Positions 13,361-25,375 of a DNA stretch of 64,000 bases are shown piece after piece. Origin of the DNA: Reticulitermes lucifugus. Taxonomy: Eukaryota; Arthropoda; Insecta; Blattodea; Rhinotermitidae. A program made the translations under genes and the position numbers. Below the pieces are notes generated by a model, which saw only the letters and a program-made list of their open reading frames with translations, was not told where the DNA came from and ran no database searches. Position 1 is the first letter of the stretch. Every line of letters begins with the position of its first letter. The stretch spans positions 30,479 through 94,478 of the forward strand of contig JAKCWW010000727.1 of assembly GCA_026260175.1 (NCBI GenBank). Reading direction: 5' to 3'.

Positions 13361-13734
13361 CGGGTGTTCTGCATAATGTGTGCCAAACTTTAAGATGTTT
13401 AATGTAAGTCATTATGTGTAAAAAATTCTACATTACCCCGATTATCAACGATTAAATTACTACGAACATTTTAATGTTTCAATATACTCTACGATTCCGT
13501 ACTGTATCAGTCCTTATGAACCACTACTATGATTATTGCCACGCCTGCAAAAATTACGCCATCGCACAACCCGCCTATACTTGTGCGATATTAGTAAACA
13601 TGACATTGCACTTCATGAAGTAATATTTCTTCTCTGAACAAAGTTCAAAGAAAAAAGCTACATCACTAAGTCGTATACCACCGGCAGAGCCCTACAAAGT
13701 TGAACCTGCATTTCAGCCAACAGTGTGTCAGCCA
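13361..13734. other. Possible left part of the adjacent DNA transposon
   Basis: CGGGTGTTCTGCATAATGTG at 13361 looks like the GGGTGTTC-type terminus of some Tc1/mariner-superfamily elements. It lies upstream of the transposase relic that starts near 13735. I found no matching right terminus, so the boundary is a guess. Confidence 0.3.
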
Positions 13735-14235
13735 ATCTAAATATTACCATGGAAACCACTCTCAGCAGAGATTTGCAGTAAATAGTTTGTGCGGTATCCC
13801 TGGCAATTAACTGATTTGGAACATTTATCTCTGAGACCCCTATGACAACAATTTATTACCGGAATTTCTGACAGAAATCACTCCTACGCTTGCTACAAGA
13901 CATTCCTCTACAGACAGGTTAAGCAGTGGGTTGCAACACAATGATACACGATCTTACTTCGACCAACAAGTACGAGAACACCATAAACGCCATTATCATA
14001 ATTGCTGGATTCGTCGTTTTGGCCTCCAGACCTGGCGTGAGAGGTCACCAGATTACTCATCCCTCGACTACTTCTTGTGGGGGCACACGAAGGATATTTC
14101 CTACCAGCAAGATGGCAGGCGAGAGAAGAACTATTGCATCATAAGGGGATATTACGAAATGATCAGCAAAGCAACAAATTCTCCTTTTGAAGTGTCAGAA
14201 TTATGGATACAGAAGGGTGGAATTCATTTTTAAAA
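13735..14235 (+). pseudogene. Tc1/mariner-superfamily (IS630-like) transposase remnant, catalytic-domain half
   Basis: The translated segment retains the family landmarks in order: QQRFAVNSLCG near 13770, a PEFLTEITPTL segment near 13860, LQHNDTRSYF near 13930 (normally a QHDGA-type block holding a catalytic Asp), HNCWIRRFG near 14000, and ERSPDYSSLDYFLWGH near 14037 (normally SPDLTPLDFFLWGH). The open frame 13931-14233 covers the last ~100 residues; upstream parts contain stops. Only about half of a usual ~350-residue protein can be followed and the second catalytic block is altered, so it is inactive. In its family the enzyme would excise and reinsert DNA at TA sites. Confidence 0.8.
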
Positions 14236-14274
14236 GTAATCAGTCTAACGTACCTCAAGGTTGACAATATTGAA

Positions 14275-14430
14275 CACTAAGGTAAAGGTAAAGGTAAAGG
14301 TAAAGCAATCCCATTACAGGCCTTGGCAGGCCCTTAGGGCTCCAGGAGGTCGAGNNTCCCAGGTTTTTAGACAATCGGCACATGAAGGTGGCAAGGTTGT
14401 CAGCCCTACGCACCGGCCGCCTAAAGTAAC
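14275..14430 (-). mobile_element. SINE-B-like 3' fragment with GGTAAA-type tail
   Basis: On the plus strand GGTAAA repeats (14280-14303) lead into AATCCCATTACAGGCCTTGG and end with CAGCCCTACGCACCGGCCGC. The hexamer tail and the order of blocks fit the reverse complement of a SINE-B-related 3' end, with the tRNA head absent. Two bases (14355-14356) are undetermined. It is more diverged from the other SINE-B copies than they are from one another, so it may be a sister subfamily. Confidence 0.55.
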
Positions 14431-14514
14431 TAAATTTAACGCTTTCTTTTGTTGCGTTATCTGACAATTTTATGTTGTACGTACAGTAGGGCAAAGATTT
14501 AATTTCTGTCTTTG

Positions 14515-14760
14515 TTTTGTGGTGTTATCAAGGGCTTACCTTAAGTTTTGTGGTGTTATCGAGCGCGTACCTTAAGTTTGTGGTGTTATCGAGCGCGTAC
14601 CTTACGTTTTGTGGTGTTATCGAGCGCGTACCTTAAGTTTTGTGGTGGTATCGAGCGCGTACCTTACGTTTTGTGGCATCGAGCGCGTACCTTAAGTTTT
14701 GTGGTGTTATCGAGCGCGTACCTTACGTTTTGTGGTTTTATCGAGCGCGTACCTTACGTT
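14515..14760. repeat. Minisatellite, about eight units of ~31 bp
   Basis: Tandem array built on the core TGGTGTTATCGAGCGCGTAC followed by CTTAAG or CTTACG and a T-rich joiner. The first unit is the most diverged (AAGGGCTTAC). One unit is shortened (TTTTGTGGCATCGAG) and two carry single-base changes in the GTGTTAT segment. Unit endings run AAG, AAG, ACG, AAG, ACG, AAG, ACG, ACG, which suggests partial dimer amplification. The 82-residue ORF across it is a by-product of the repeat. Confidence 0.95.
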
Positions 14761-15105
14761 TCAACACTTGAAATTTTTAAAGAGCATTTTATGTGAAGAC
14801 CTATTCGCATTTGTGAGAGCATTTATGTTCCCATTTCAAAAGTGAACATGCACTTTCCCCTCCACTATCTGCGCGAATGTGCAAATTCTAACACCCTTTA
14901 CTTTAGCTCTGTTACTACGATACGGATAAACGACAATCAGCTTGGAACGCAAAATTAGTAGAGGGAATGCTAGGTGTGTATCTCATAACGTTCGTAATGT
15001 CACGAACTAGGATCTTTAATATGTAATGATCGTTAGAACTTTACATATCTTAGCAACTCCAGGCATAATTTCCAACAAGAGAGGCAGTGTGCGTAGGACG
15101 TAACA
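14761..15105. other. No feature recognised
   Basis: Anonymous sequence between the minisatellite and repeat D copy 3. Confidence 0.55.
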
Positions 15106-15430
15106 TCGTGGCGCGTTCACATAATTATTTGTATCTCCTCGGCTATCGTAAGTGCGTAATAACATTTCAGTTTAAGAAAGAGTTTTCATAGGGGTTTAAT
15201 AACGCCGGGAGGAATAAAACCCACATAGGTCTTCATGTGAGAGTCCGATATTTTGCCCGATTTTAAACAAATTTGGATTTTCTCGACTGGTTTATACAAA
15301 ACCCACCACCATCAAATTTCAGGAAAATCTGTCCAGCGGGAGCCACGCTGATACAACAAGAGGGATTGAAGAACAGACAGACGAATGGAAATAACGAAGA
15401 TAATAGGCTCTTTATTGCGACTATGTAAAC
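15106..15430 (+). repeat. Dispersed repeat D, copy 3 (long form)
   Basis: Collinear with the copy at 9868: TTTGTATCTCCTCGG, then CGATTTTAAACAAATTTGGA, then CTGTCCAGCGGGAGCCACGC, a reduced ACAGACAGACG run, and AGATAATAGGCTC at the end. The similar overall length supports a defined unit. Confidence 0.75.
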
Positions 15431-17754
15431 ACTACTAAAGTTCGTTTGCAATAAATATTTTCGTATGTATAAGTGCTTCGTAGATTTATGTTGTCTGGGA
15501 CATTAATGCTAAGTGCAATAAAATAGCATAGAAGCGTATTCCATATCTTCGTTTATTCTAAAACCATTTATCAGTTTATCTGTTACACATGTTATGAAAT
15601 AGTAAATGGTAAGAGAATGTGCTTAAGGCTGGATAGAACAAATATGAGTTTTTAGAAATTTTTTCGAAAACACATTACTTTCCGGAATTTCACACCTTTG
15701 TACTAACCGAAACTGAAATCAACTTTAAACAAACATTCGTTTCCATATAAAACATCATACAAAGTAACAGTGCCGACTGCAAGAACGACACATTAGTACT
15801 AGGTTACGTTGATCAGTGTTCCCCAATTTATCTGTTCAGAGAACTTGCTTTGGAAGAGGCTACGGAACTGTCGTAAGACAAGACTACAGAATAAATGAAT
15901 GAATTTAGGTGATCAATTCATCATCTCCAAAAAGTGTTTTCCGAGGGAGAAAGACGTGCGAACCTCAGCAAACCTGCCGCTTTCATGTTCCATTGTTAAT
16001 AAAAATTGGGGTTCTACCTCCGAGCCTCAAATCCATCGTAACAGTCTCCATCTGCTGCCTTGTATGTAGGTACTGGAAATAATAAATTAAATAAAACTGC
16101 AATAACAGAAGCACCTGTATTCACCAGCTGATAATACCTGCTGTTCTTAACACAGCGCATACACGTGTATTTCAGAAAACGTTGAGCCCATAGCTACACT
16201 GTGAGTTTATATGAACGATGCTTAACCCTTTTTCGTCTCTCTTGCCAGAGGTAGGCCTCGAAGCAACTACAGCTCAGCAGAGCAAGTGAAGAGTGTAGAG
16301 CCGTTGGGGGAGAGGAGCAAGAGAAGAAGAAAAATAAATTGACGCTGGAAGTTCAATTCTGTCAGGATCTGCACACACTGTAGGCTTGTGACAGCATATC
16401 CTACTACAAGTAAGGCCGCTTGAAACCTGCGAGTGATGCTCTCTTTCAGGAAAGGATTACGAAAAACCATATTTTCCAACTTAAGTACCTCATCGTCGTC
16501 ATTCGCTGTTCTGCTCTTCGAACTGCATCGCCACATGGTCGCAGGTGGCAACAAAGAAATGTTATAGGCCTGCGTAGAGGGCGTAATATTTTGGCATCTT
16601 AACCGAAAATTCTGCAAAGCTCATCTGCTGGTTGTTATTCTATACCTACATTAATGACGCCGTCTTTAACTCACGCTTTACAGCGTGAGATTACTGGATG
16701 GCAGTGAAGAATAAATTTGAAAAATGTGAGGAAGGAAGCAGTCGTGGCCTAATATAATGGACAATCCTGCTATTTGAATGGAAGGACTGTGCAGAACTAA
16801 GAAAATCCTCAGTCCGTACACCGGTTATGTGAGGAAGAGTCACCTCACGAACTTAACGCAGAAGCGGTAGATTTTGCGCCGACTTTTTCTCCTTAATTAT
16901 TGGTGCTCTTCGTTACTTTGTTTCAATGTTCCAAACAATTTGTAATGTACATATAGTGTTCATGTATGTTAAAAAGAACTCACTGAGAAAATGACTGGTT
17001 TGGATGTTAAATATCCATCTCAATACAGCATTATGTAACTTACTGTAAAACGAAATATATAAGTACGTAAAACCTTTTACAGTCTATGCATTACCGACGA
17101 CTTTTCACAATTGTTTAGAGTCCCTCACTCTCTTCCCATCATAATTGTAACAAAGTTACCAGGATAATAAACATACGTAACAAGAGAATATCAAGTGTTT
17201 CCTACTACCCTTGTTGTTTTCATAACTGCTAAAACTTCTACTTGCTGACAGTCCTTCTTAAAGACATAACAGGAATATGCAATGATTTATATAATTAATA
17301 GAAACGGCCCCATCATATGAAGGGTTTAACATAATATTCACACGTTATACAACCTCATCTATTATCAAGAGTTTCCTCTTTACTGAACTGTTAAATTATT
17401 ATTTCCTTTAAAATATAGCCGAAGCAGCCAAAGGAAAATTTAGACACAAAATATGAAAGAAAAAGCCATTAATTTCTGTTTTTTAGTCACTCAAGCCTTA
17501 ACATTTTCATGATTCCTACGTCCTGTAAGGGCAACATAAAGTTGATACACATATATCCTTAGTAATTATTAGGATAACTAAAACAAATGTTTGTTCATTA
17601 ACACTTCGTGGAATTAAGTAATAAAGTAAACTGGCTTTCAAATTTCCAAACTTCGAGATGGGCGATAAATTCCGACACTTTATACCCGTAGATCGACGAT
17701 CATAATCGATAGTCCATAATAATAATTTGTAAAAGAAAAAAATCTTGCGGTTAC
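15431..17754. other. No feature recognised
   Basis: Anonymous AT-rich DNA. The largest ORF (116 aa on the minus strand, 16267-16617) has no recognisable domain, and an ATG-started 60-aa ORF overlaps it in antisense, so I do not call it a gene. Confidence 0.5.
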
Positions 17755-18243
17755 TTAAATTTAGCTTGATATTGTATATACCGTGCAACATTATGATAAT
17801 ATAGTACTTACATAACCAACATTTATTGCACAAAAATATAACTAATTTAGTTTTTCACATAACCCTATATATGTTTCGGTCCAAAATGGGCCATCATCAG
17901 GGGTTGCTGGTTTTTAGGCTTTCACTTGTGCACTTCCTTTGGTGTTGTTAAAAACATGTAATGTGAGGTTTTGTTGGTATCATGGTTTAGAACACTGAAA
18001 CACTAAGCACTATACTTATTTGTTGACGTTGTGGTAGGTTGTCCTATCGTTGGAAGTAAGAAGCTGCCGGGAGGTTGACCGTAGATGGAGTCGAACTAGG
18101 AACCTGTTGTAGTGCCGCGTTCTGACGGACGTGGTGTTCCCTGCGATTATGTATCCCACCCAACCAGCAATGACAAGAACTAAACAATGTTACATTTTTG
18201 TGCAATAAATGTTGGTTATGTAAGTACTATATTAAATTTAGCT
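17755..18243 (-). mobile_element. Short inverted-repeat element with hammerhead-like motif (Penelope-like candidate)
   Basis: The outermost signal is a perfect 12-bp direct repeat TTAAATTTAGCT at 17755-17766 and 18232-18243. Inside it lie 46-bp inverted repeats at 17797-17842 and 18189-18234 with only about one mismatch, sharing GTACTTACATAACCAACATT. The left side has about 30 extra bases (17767-17796) between the direct repeat and the inverted repeat. On the minus strand a CTGATGA (17900-17894), a GC-rich hairpin and GAAAC (17877-17873) are enclosed by AACCC/GGGTT. There is no ORF of note. Inverted ends, a one-sided ~30-bp extension and a hammerhead-like motif recall Penelope-like elements; a foldback DNA element is the alternative. 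Confidence 0.6.
17861..17905 (-). ncRNA. Hammerhead-ribozyme-like motif (unproven)
   Basis: Minus-strand order: AACCC, CTGATGA, one extra T, a hairpin GGCCCA/TGGACC with one mismatch and a 3-base loop, GAAAC, a 7-base ATATATA linker, then GGGTT pairing with AACCC. The two invariant core strands of a hammerhead (CUGAUGA and GAAA) are present in the right order. Two departures from the textbook fold are visible: the extra base before helix II and a helix III reduced to almost nothing. Activity cannot be judged from sequence. Confidence 0.4.
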
Positions 18244-21200
18244 GTTCACTAACTGTTCTTTACAAAATTATACATAAATGATGGCCGTTCTTCTTCGATA
18301 CATTACGTGCATTGCCATATATGGCCTACGTACAAGGCACACGAATATAACAGATACGTATTTCACATCAGTGGAAATGTCGTTCTGCAGTGTAAACATT
18401 TTAAAGTACTGTGGTCACTATACACATCACCTGCACCAACAATAAAACACTGCGTTATCCCCACACAGTAGATTGACACTACGTTCTCTAGTTCATATTA
18501 TTGTCGCAACATAAGCCGATTATTTCCCTGAACAGCACTAAGCGGCTTGTCTTTGCAGTGGGTATTGCGAGTGTTCATTATGCGGTAGTAATCAAATTTT
18601 AAATTGTCACTTGGAGGCCATGTTACGTCCTGGGCAATTCCGTTTGGAATTTGTGGTGGGTAAAGGGTTACGGCAAAGATTTTTCTCCGAGCAGTTCAGT
18701 TTTTCCCTGGCAGTGACATTCCACCAATGATGCATGCTCAAGTTCACATTAATGCTGCTCTTACCAGAGGGACAATCGGGCGAAGACTGGGACTTACAGA
18801 CAAAGCATTATCCTTCTGAATGTCGGTAAGCACTGGGCAGAAAAGTAGGCATATTTTACTTTGCGTTTCACAGCTTTTGTTACAGTAATATACTTTTTGT
18901 TTTAGTGCAAATTATGGATATCATAATTTTCAATCATACAAAGACTTCGAGAATTGTAAGTTAGTCGCTTGATTTTGTATACAAGCGTGTACCGATACGG
19001 GAAATCAGGCTGTTTTACACCTATACTCAGTCAAAGAAGTGTTTGTTGCCAAAACCTAATACGAGCCAATATCCTGCAATTGTATAGGGGATAAACGTCA
19101 ACCTGACTTCTTATTTGTGAATTTTCCTCTTCAAATTCTTGGTTTAAGGTCGTAAGGAGACTAAAAACCTAAAAATTCTGTATGCTCCATAAAAGCGCTG
19201 GCCAATTTAGTGTCCCTTTGCTAGTCTTAAAATGATTTTTTGGGTTACTTTTATTATATTGAAAAATGGAGGAACTGAAATAGTAGGGTCCTTCATTCCA
19301 CAAATTTTACTTCATGACTGAACATCACCATTGCAGGGAGAGCAAATGGAACGAAAATAGTCTGGAATATAAAAACATACGCTCAATGCAACATGACAAT
19401 TCTGATTCTAGAGCCTATCACAGCATTCTTAAAGAAGGTCTAATCATTTTTAAAGTTCATCGAAGGAAGTGTAAAGGGTATTTTAAATTTCTAAAACCGA
19501 CATTAATTTAATACATCCGAGTAACAAAGACTAAATGAAATAAACGAAAGAAGGTAAAATAAACCTCAATCCTGCCAAATGCAGTTCCAACATTTTAAGT
19601 TGTGTAAAATATGACATGGAGGCCTATTTGTTCTATATAATAGGCTGTTCTTTTCTGAAACTTGATGACTCGAGTTGTGGAAACTTTTCGTTTTTAGTGC
19701 CCTCCCTTTAAACTGAGTCCTTACAGTGCGAATATTGAATGTGAACGCGTAATATCTTATACCAATGTGCGTGGCTGTTACAGAAAGGCGACGAGAGATT
19801 TTTGGCTTTCTTCTACAATCTAATAAAGAGTCCGGAGTCTTCAGAGCACTTCAAGAACCACTGACCCATGCAATATTTCCTTTATTATCACTATTCCCTA
19901 CTTTCTTCTAAATAAGTCTTATAGAATAGAACTCTATATTGGAAAAGAGACTAAAAGAAAAATTTGAATATTTCAGTATGAGTGCAAAAACAATTAGTCA
20001 AAACCCTGAATACATTATTGTAAGTTACTTAATCGGTTTTGCCTTCTGAAGATAAAATTTCCAGTAAAGAATAATGAAAACATAAAACAATTATCTGCCA
20101 AGAGTTAACATGAATTCAAATTTTGCAACTACTGTCGTGGTTTTCAAAATTATTTTGTTGCTTCACTTTTGCACAGACAAAAACAGTGGTAGTAATGTTC
20201 ACGATAGGATGATAATTATAGTAATTTAAAAGAAGATGCAGCGACGTATCTCATATGCATGGAAGGGCTTGTGACTACCGCAAGTAGAATATTAAACTAC
20301 CTACAAACGCACTCTCATGATGAATTTAAATCACCAAGAATATTACAGTTGCAATGTATGAACAAATCCTGTGGTATTTATGTTATGAATTTCACGACAT
20401 CTTCGAAAGCATTTCAGGTTGGGTGAATTTTTTAACACTTTACGAAGAAGTGTACTGCGGTTTTAAATTAGTGGCTGATTCAAATAGTTCATCAAAATAA
20501 AATTCTAACAAGGTATTTTTTTGCTTTTCATTCTGTATTGACATTAAAATTTATAGTAACATAGTTCCGCGTCTATGACCAATAAAACCGTGATAATTAA
20601 TCCCTTGAAATGTTTTTCTCAAACCCACTGCTGTGGTGCATTATAAACATTTACGGAGTAAGACAAACTACACTTGAGGCAACAAAATTTACCTTTTAAG
20701 TACATTTGCAATTCAGACTAACAAAATTAATTACGGATAACTTGTTATTTGCCTGTTTACAGATATTTTCACACTAACAGCGTGACAGGTGTTGCAAATA
20801 TCATAGAAATAACATGTTGGTATTCTGTCCTATTGACAGATGTCAGGATTTGGGTTCCACACTCTTTCAATTGCTTGAATGTACCGAGAACCGTGTTTGT
20901 GCTCTGACCCCTCCCGTAATTTAATGTTTAATGTGGCCTGCTGTCAAAGTCAGACTGCATTCCTATTCCCAGGCATTTTGTATGCCCGACATGCAAAAGC
21001 AATGTGGCTTTTTTTCGCTTTCTCCAAACAAAACAGACCAATCGCAGAGCTTTCTGTTATAAATCACAATATCGACACCCTGGTCAGCCGGGACTGGAAT
21101 GATGTTGCTGTATTTTGTGCATGGTACCTAAAGGAGTAAAGACAGCACGAAGGAAATCTTTTCTTACACTAGTAGGGAGGGTGGTTTAGAAATAAACACT

Positions 21201-24200
21201 AACAAATATGCTTTACCTTCATGTCAAGTTACTACCTTGCAAGTGAAAATTAATAATTAAATGACAGCCAACAAATTTCGTAAAATACGACAAAGTATAT
21301 AAATATTTGTGAATGGCAGTAGTAAAACATATTTACACCTATCAGTTAATCCAGGGAATTATTGGTAATTTTGAATTCAGTAGGAACCGAGTTATTGTGC
21401 ATTACTCAGAAGGGATTAAAACTCAACATTTCTTTTCAGTCTTGCCAGCATTTATAAAAAAGATATCCCCAACGTTGGTAATATTATAAAATAGTCTCCA
21501 GTAGGGCTACGAACACTTTTAAAGACAGTTTCAAATACAAAAAAAGTAGCTCTTAACATTTTATATTTCCCGTTATAATTTCAAGACAAGTTTCTAACTT
21601 TACATTACACGTACATACACTTTTCAACACTCTGACAATCTGCACATATTGCTATGTACTAGCAAATACACGTCATCTGATGCACTTGACACAGTTCGCG
21701 AAGCGCTATATTTCTTTAGTACAGCTTAATTTATATCGTTCTACAGAGTTACGTCTTTCTTACAAATACGCTGCAGACTGCTCGGAGAAGGAAATAACAT
21801 ATTTGTCTTCCAGAAGCAATTCCACTCTGTGCTACATGCAACTATATTAAATCACTTTTTACAAAACGAGGGACCGAAAATCGCTGTCTATTTTGCTAAT
21901 ATACGCTGAGCTGACTTTACATATTTTGAAGGTACCGGAATAAAATCTCTTCAGGTTATTATAGCGTAACTGAAAAGTCTCATACTGACATAATATACTG
22001 AAATAGGCGCCAATGTCTTCCTGCTATTTTATTCTCATTAGCCTACAATGTACACGTTAGGGAAAATTGTTTTTATCACCCCAATTCATGTATAACGTTA
22101 TTAAAAAGGAGGAGATTTTACTATTTGCATAAGGATTTAAGGCAGGCCATAAAAATTCCACAGGGTTCAAAACTTTCATATTCATAATTTGCCTGCTAAT
22201 TTTTAATTTATGATATATGTACACCCCAACGGTTACATATCATTAAAAAACATAAGAACGAAACAGATACAGTACGAGGCTTTATGATATGTGGAGTCAC
22301 TATAGTTGACTTCGACATCAACAAATGTTTATGATTATCTACGAAATTGTTTATCCCACATTCCTTTAAACAGTTTACACCATTTTTATTTAGTGGATAA
22401 GGCCATGACTGAGTTCGAACGTAATTCACAACAGGTAGTTAGTGAAGTAAAATGTTCGCTATTTAAGCTACTAACTCGAAGGATATAAGTACAGCAGCAC
22501 TCTAATTCTATTTTCACTTCAGCAATCCTCTTGGTTGGTACTTAGGTAAGGTAACACACAAAAGAGAGTTTAATTATCTGCAAAAGACGCATATCAGCAA
22601 CATCTGATTAGTCAGTTTCACACTTCGGCCACTGTAGCTCAGGCTGGATACGTCTCATTTAATATAGTACATAGCCTACAATTGGGTTGCTCCTCCGATA
22701 CAGTATCGTGATGGCATAAAAGAAACATTCCTACACTCGTTTCCGCTTTACAAAGGCTACTTCAGCCGAACCCCTAACTCAAATCTTATCATATCGTATT
22801 TTCCCTAGTCTCCGTGGAATCAAACTCCCGTCGTCGAACTGTCACTTTTAATTTTAACATAATTTAAAATTTCGTAATTAGTTTCTGTGACAAATATCTC
22901 GAAGTAAGCCAGAGTAAAAATATAATATGTATCCGGTAGTTCCAGTGCGAAGATATCACATCCACGGAAGTCCTAGATAATCAACACAGCATTTGCTGTT
23001 TGTGTATGACGTTTACCTGAAGTATGAGTCCCAAACATACATAGTATAAATATCTGTGCAGTGTTAAGGCCAGTAGAGTTGTCCAGTGTATTTCCCTCTT
23101 TGCATAACTGATTTTCTTTTTGTATTAAGTCTTGTTATTTCTCCAGCCTAAACTGTTAGTTGAATCGCATAGCGTTCATTTCTTATTATAATGTTAGTGG
23201 TGTCATGTGACAGAGTATAAAACTTCTAACACTGTTTAAACTCTCAAAATTTCGAGAGAGTGAATTTATGTTAGTTTACTGTTAATAATACTATGAGCGA
23301 GAGAATGAGATTTGCTACACTGCTCTTGTCTGAAATGCCAGTCTCTTTTGCATAATTGTTATATTACAGTGTGCCTTTCTGTAAGAATTTTATTACTCTG
23401 GACCATATTTAATACAACTCCTACTTGGTGTTCTTCTGTTACAAGCTTATTCTTACAATTGAAAAATTCTTGTACGTCGCATCTATAAATCGCAAACCAG
23501 CCATAGCGTGTTCCAGTACTACATAATTGTCAATAATGCGTGTTTGATATAAGCCTTTCTTCGGTTTGGTAGCGCTAATTCTTAGAACAATGTCACAGTT
23601 TTCCCTTTTTTCATTACTGTTAATTCTCCTTTTAATGTTATAAACGATATTTTCTGCTGCAGTCTTAGGTGTCAAATGCGTGCTATAAAATTTCTGTGTT
23701 ACTTTACGGTTAGTATCGTCGTGTGCCGGGGTATGAGATATCCTGAACTGCTGCAGCCAGTGCTAAGCTTCATCAATCACATGGCTCTTGCTCTCAAAGG
23801 AGCCTCTGTGAGAAGAAGAATTTATTAGGCAGGAACGAGACAGAGAATCGGATGGATGAAGTCGGCTACACTGAAAATTCCAAAGATAATGTTACCTTTT
23901 TCCTAGTTTCGCGAATCCTTTAAAAGCTGCAGTCATCACGTGCCAGAATAATTTTTTACCTTCTGATCCATGTCCAAGCTCATCTTTCCGCAAGATAACA
24001 AGGAATATTTCCGGATGAATTGGCTGGTAGACCAACGTAAATTTCAAGCGTTACGTGCCGGTAAATATAATTAGTATTTGAAAACGAAACTTTCAAACGG
24101 GCCGAAATTTACCCTATATGCCGCAAAACACAAAGGGTTTTAGAGAGATATGGGCAAAGTAACCGAAACTCTTTAAACGTTTGGGCAGGAAATACGTTTA

Positions 24201-25111
24201 CATATCATAATTTCGTAACCTAAGATCGTGCGAAAATTGTGATCACACCAGGGGAATTCTTCGTCGGGAGATTATCATGTTTTCAGCGATGAATCAAAAT
24301 TTCAGCGGACACAAATTTAAATACATTGTGAGGTGTGAAAAGTTGTAAGATGATGGCTGACAATACCAGGATATGAACAGGGAATAGAAAAGCCCTCTCC
24401 ACGGAATAAAAATGCCTCAGTTAAGTGCGACGACAATGTGAAATATTAGCGGGATAGGAGCGCAGTTACATCTGACATATTCTGATCAAGAGACAAATAT
24501 AAAGAACGTAGTTCTTTAATATCTATTTATATAGAATCAGGGCGCAAAGGAGAAAAAATTAAAAATATATTTTTACTGCAGTGAATTTAAAAATCACACG
24601 TAGACTTAAAATGGATGAAAAATTAATAAAACTTGTCACTCGTCAATTTAGAGTAAAATATTAAGTTGTGAACGTCTTTCGTATAATTCTATTTCTAAAT
24701 ATAGAAACCAATTAAAAGTAGGTTTCATACATTTTATGCAAAATAAAATATTTTATGTCCTATAGGCACATCATATATTCGCATGTTTTCGATTCGGAAA
24801 AGTTAATCACTTCTATAGCAATATTCAAGAAGAGTTTTCAAATGTGTGTACAGTCATACCGCCAATCATTTTTTAAGTATATATATTTAATTTTAAAAAA
24901 TATAGAAAGGTTACCATGTAAGCATTCGCTCTACAGAACAATGTAAGACATTTAAATATAAAAGGGTTCAAAGCGTTTTCTTTCTTTCTTCAAAACCTGC
25001 AAGTTAAAATTTTAATTCGTTACGTAAAATATGTTTATTTAATATTACAATATAATGCCATGGAGGATTGCCTATCGTCTGCTATTCACATTTACTTCTG
25101 AAGTAGTTAAT
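18244..25111. other. No feature recognised
   Basis: Nearly 7 kb of AT-rich anonymous sequence. I found no SINE, LINE or transposase similarity and no ORF worth calling; the longest is 86 aa (20879-21139) with no recognisable domain. A weak tRNA-like GTAGCTCAGGCTGGATACG at about 22633 lacks a B box. Confidence 0.5.
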
Positions 25112-25375
25112 TCCATAAAATTCGGGAAAAGTTTTTACTAACTTAAGAAGAACGGCTCTGCCATGTAGTTACTTATTAGTTAGCCAGGCGGGGGTATGAC
25201 GGTCAGTCAGTCACCCAGTCAGCAATATATTCACTTACTAATTAGTTACTTAGGAAATTAGATATTTAGTCACTATGTCAGTCAGTCAGTCAGTCAGTGT
25301 TTTAGTTAGTCTGTTAGTCAGTTGATTAGTTAGTCACTTAGTCATTAGCTAGACGGTTAGCAACTTATTTAGCCA
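25112..25375 (+). mobile_element. Family R LINE 3' terminus with long degenerate tetranucleotide tail
   Basis: CATAAAATTCGGGAAAAG and AGAAGAACGGCTCTGCCATG line up with CATAAAATGTGGGGAATA and AGAAGGATTCTGCTCCATGG of the copy near 49250. The family end GGAGTTAGTTAG is here GTAGTTACTTATTAGTTAG and continues as an imperfect GTCA/GTTA array to about 25375. Only the terminal non-coding part remains. The tail is much longer than in the other copies and is broken by substitutions, so I read it as an old insertion whose tail expanded as a microsatellite. Confidence 0.6.

Noticed and set aside
14515-14760. CRISPR-like direct repeats
   Set aside because: There are no unique spacers; the units are contiguous tandem copies in eukaryotic DNA.
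14548-14796. 82-aa ORF with repeated RARTL / SSAYL / ERVPYV peptides as a repeat protein
   Set aside because: It is a translation of the 31-bp minisatellite; since 31 is not a multiple of three, the peptide changes with each unit.
16267-16617. 116-aa minus-strand ORF as a gene
   Set aside because: No recognisable domain, a leucine-rich tail made by a low-complexity run, and an antisense ORF of 60 aa in the same place; chance remains the better explanation.
22626-22700. tRNA-like GTAGCTCAGGCTGGATACG
   Set aside because: No B box or clover-leaf pairing follows, and the rest does not match any of the three SINE families.
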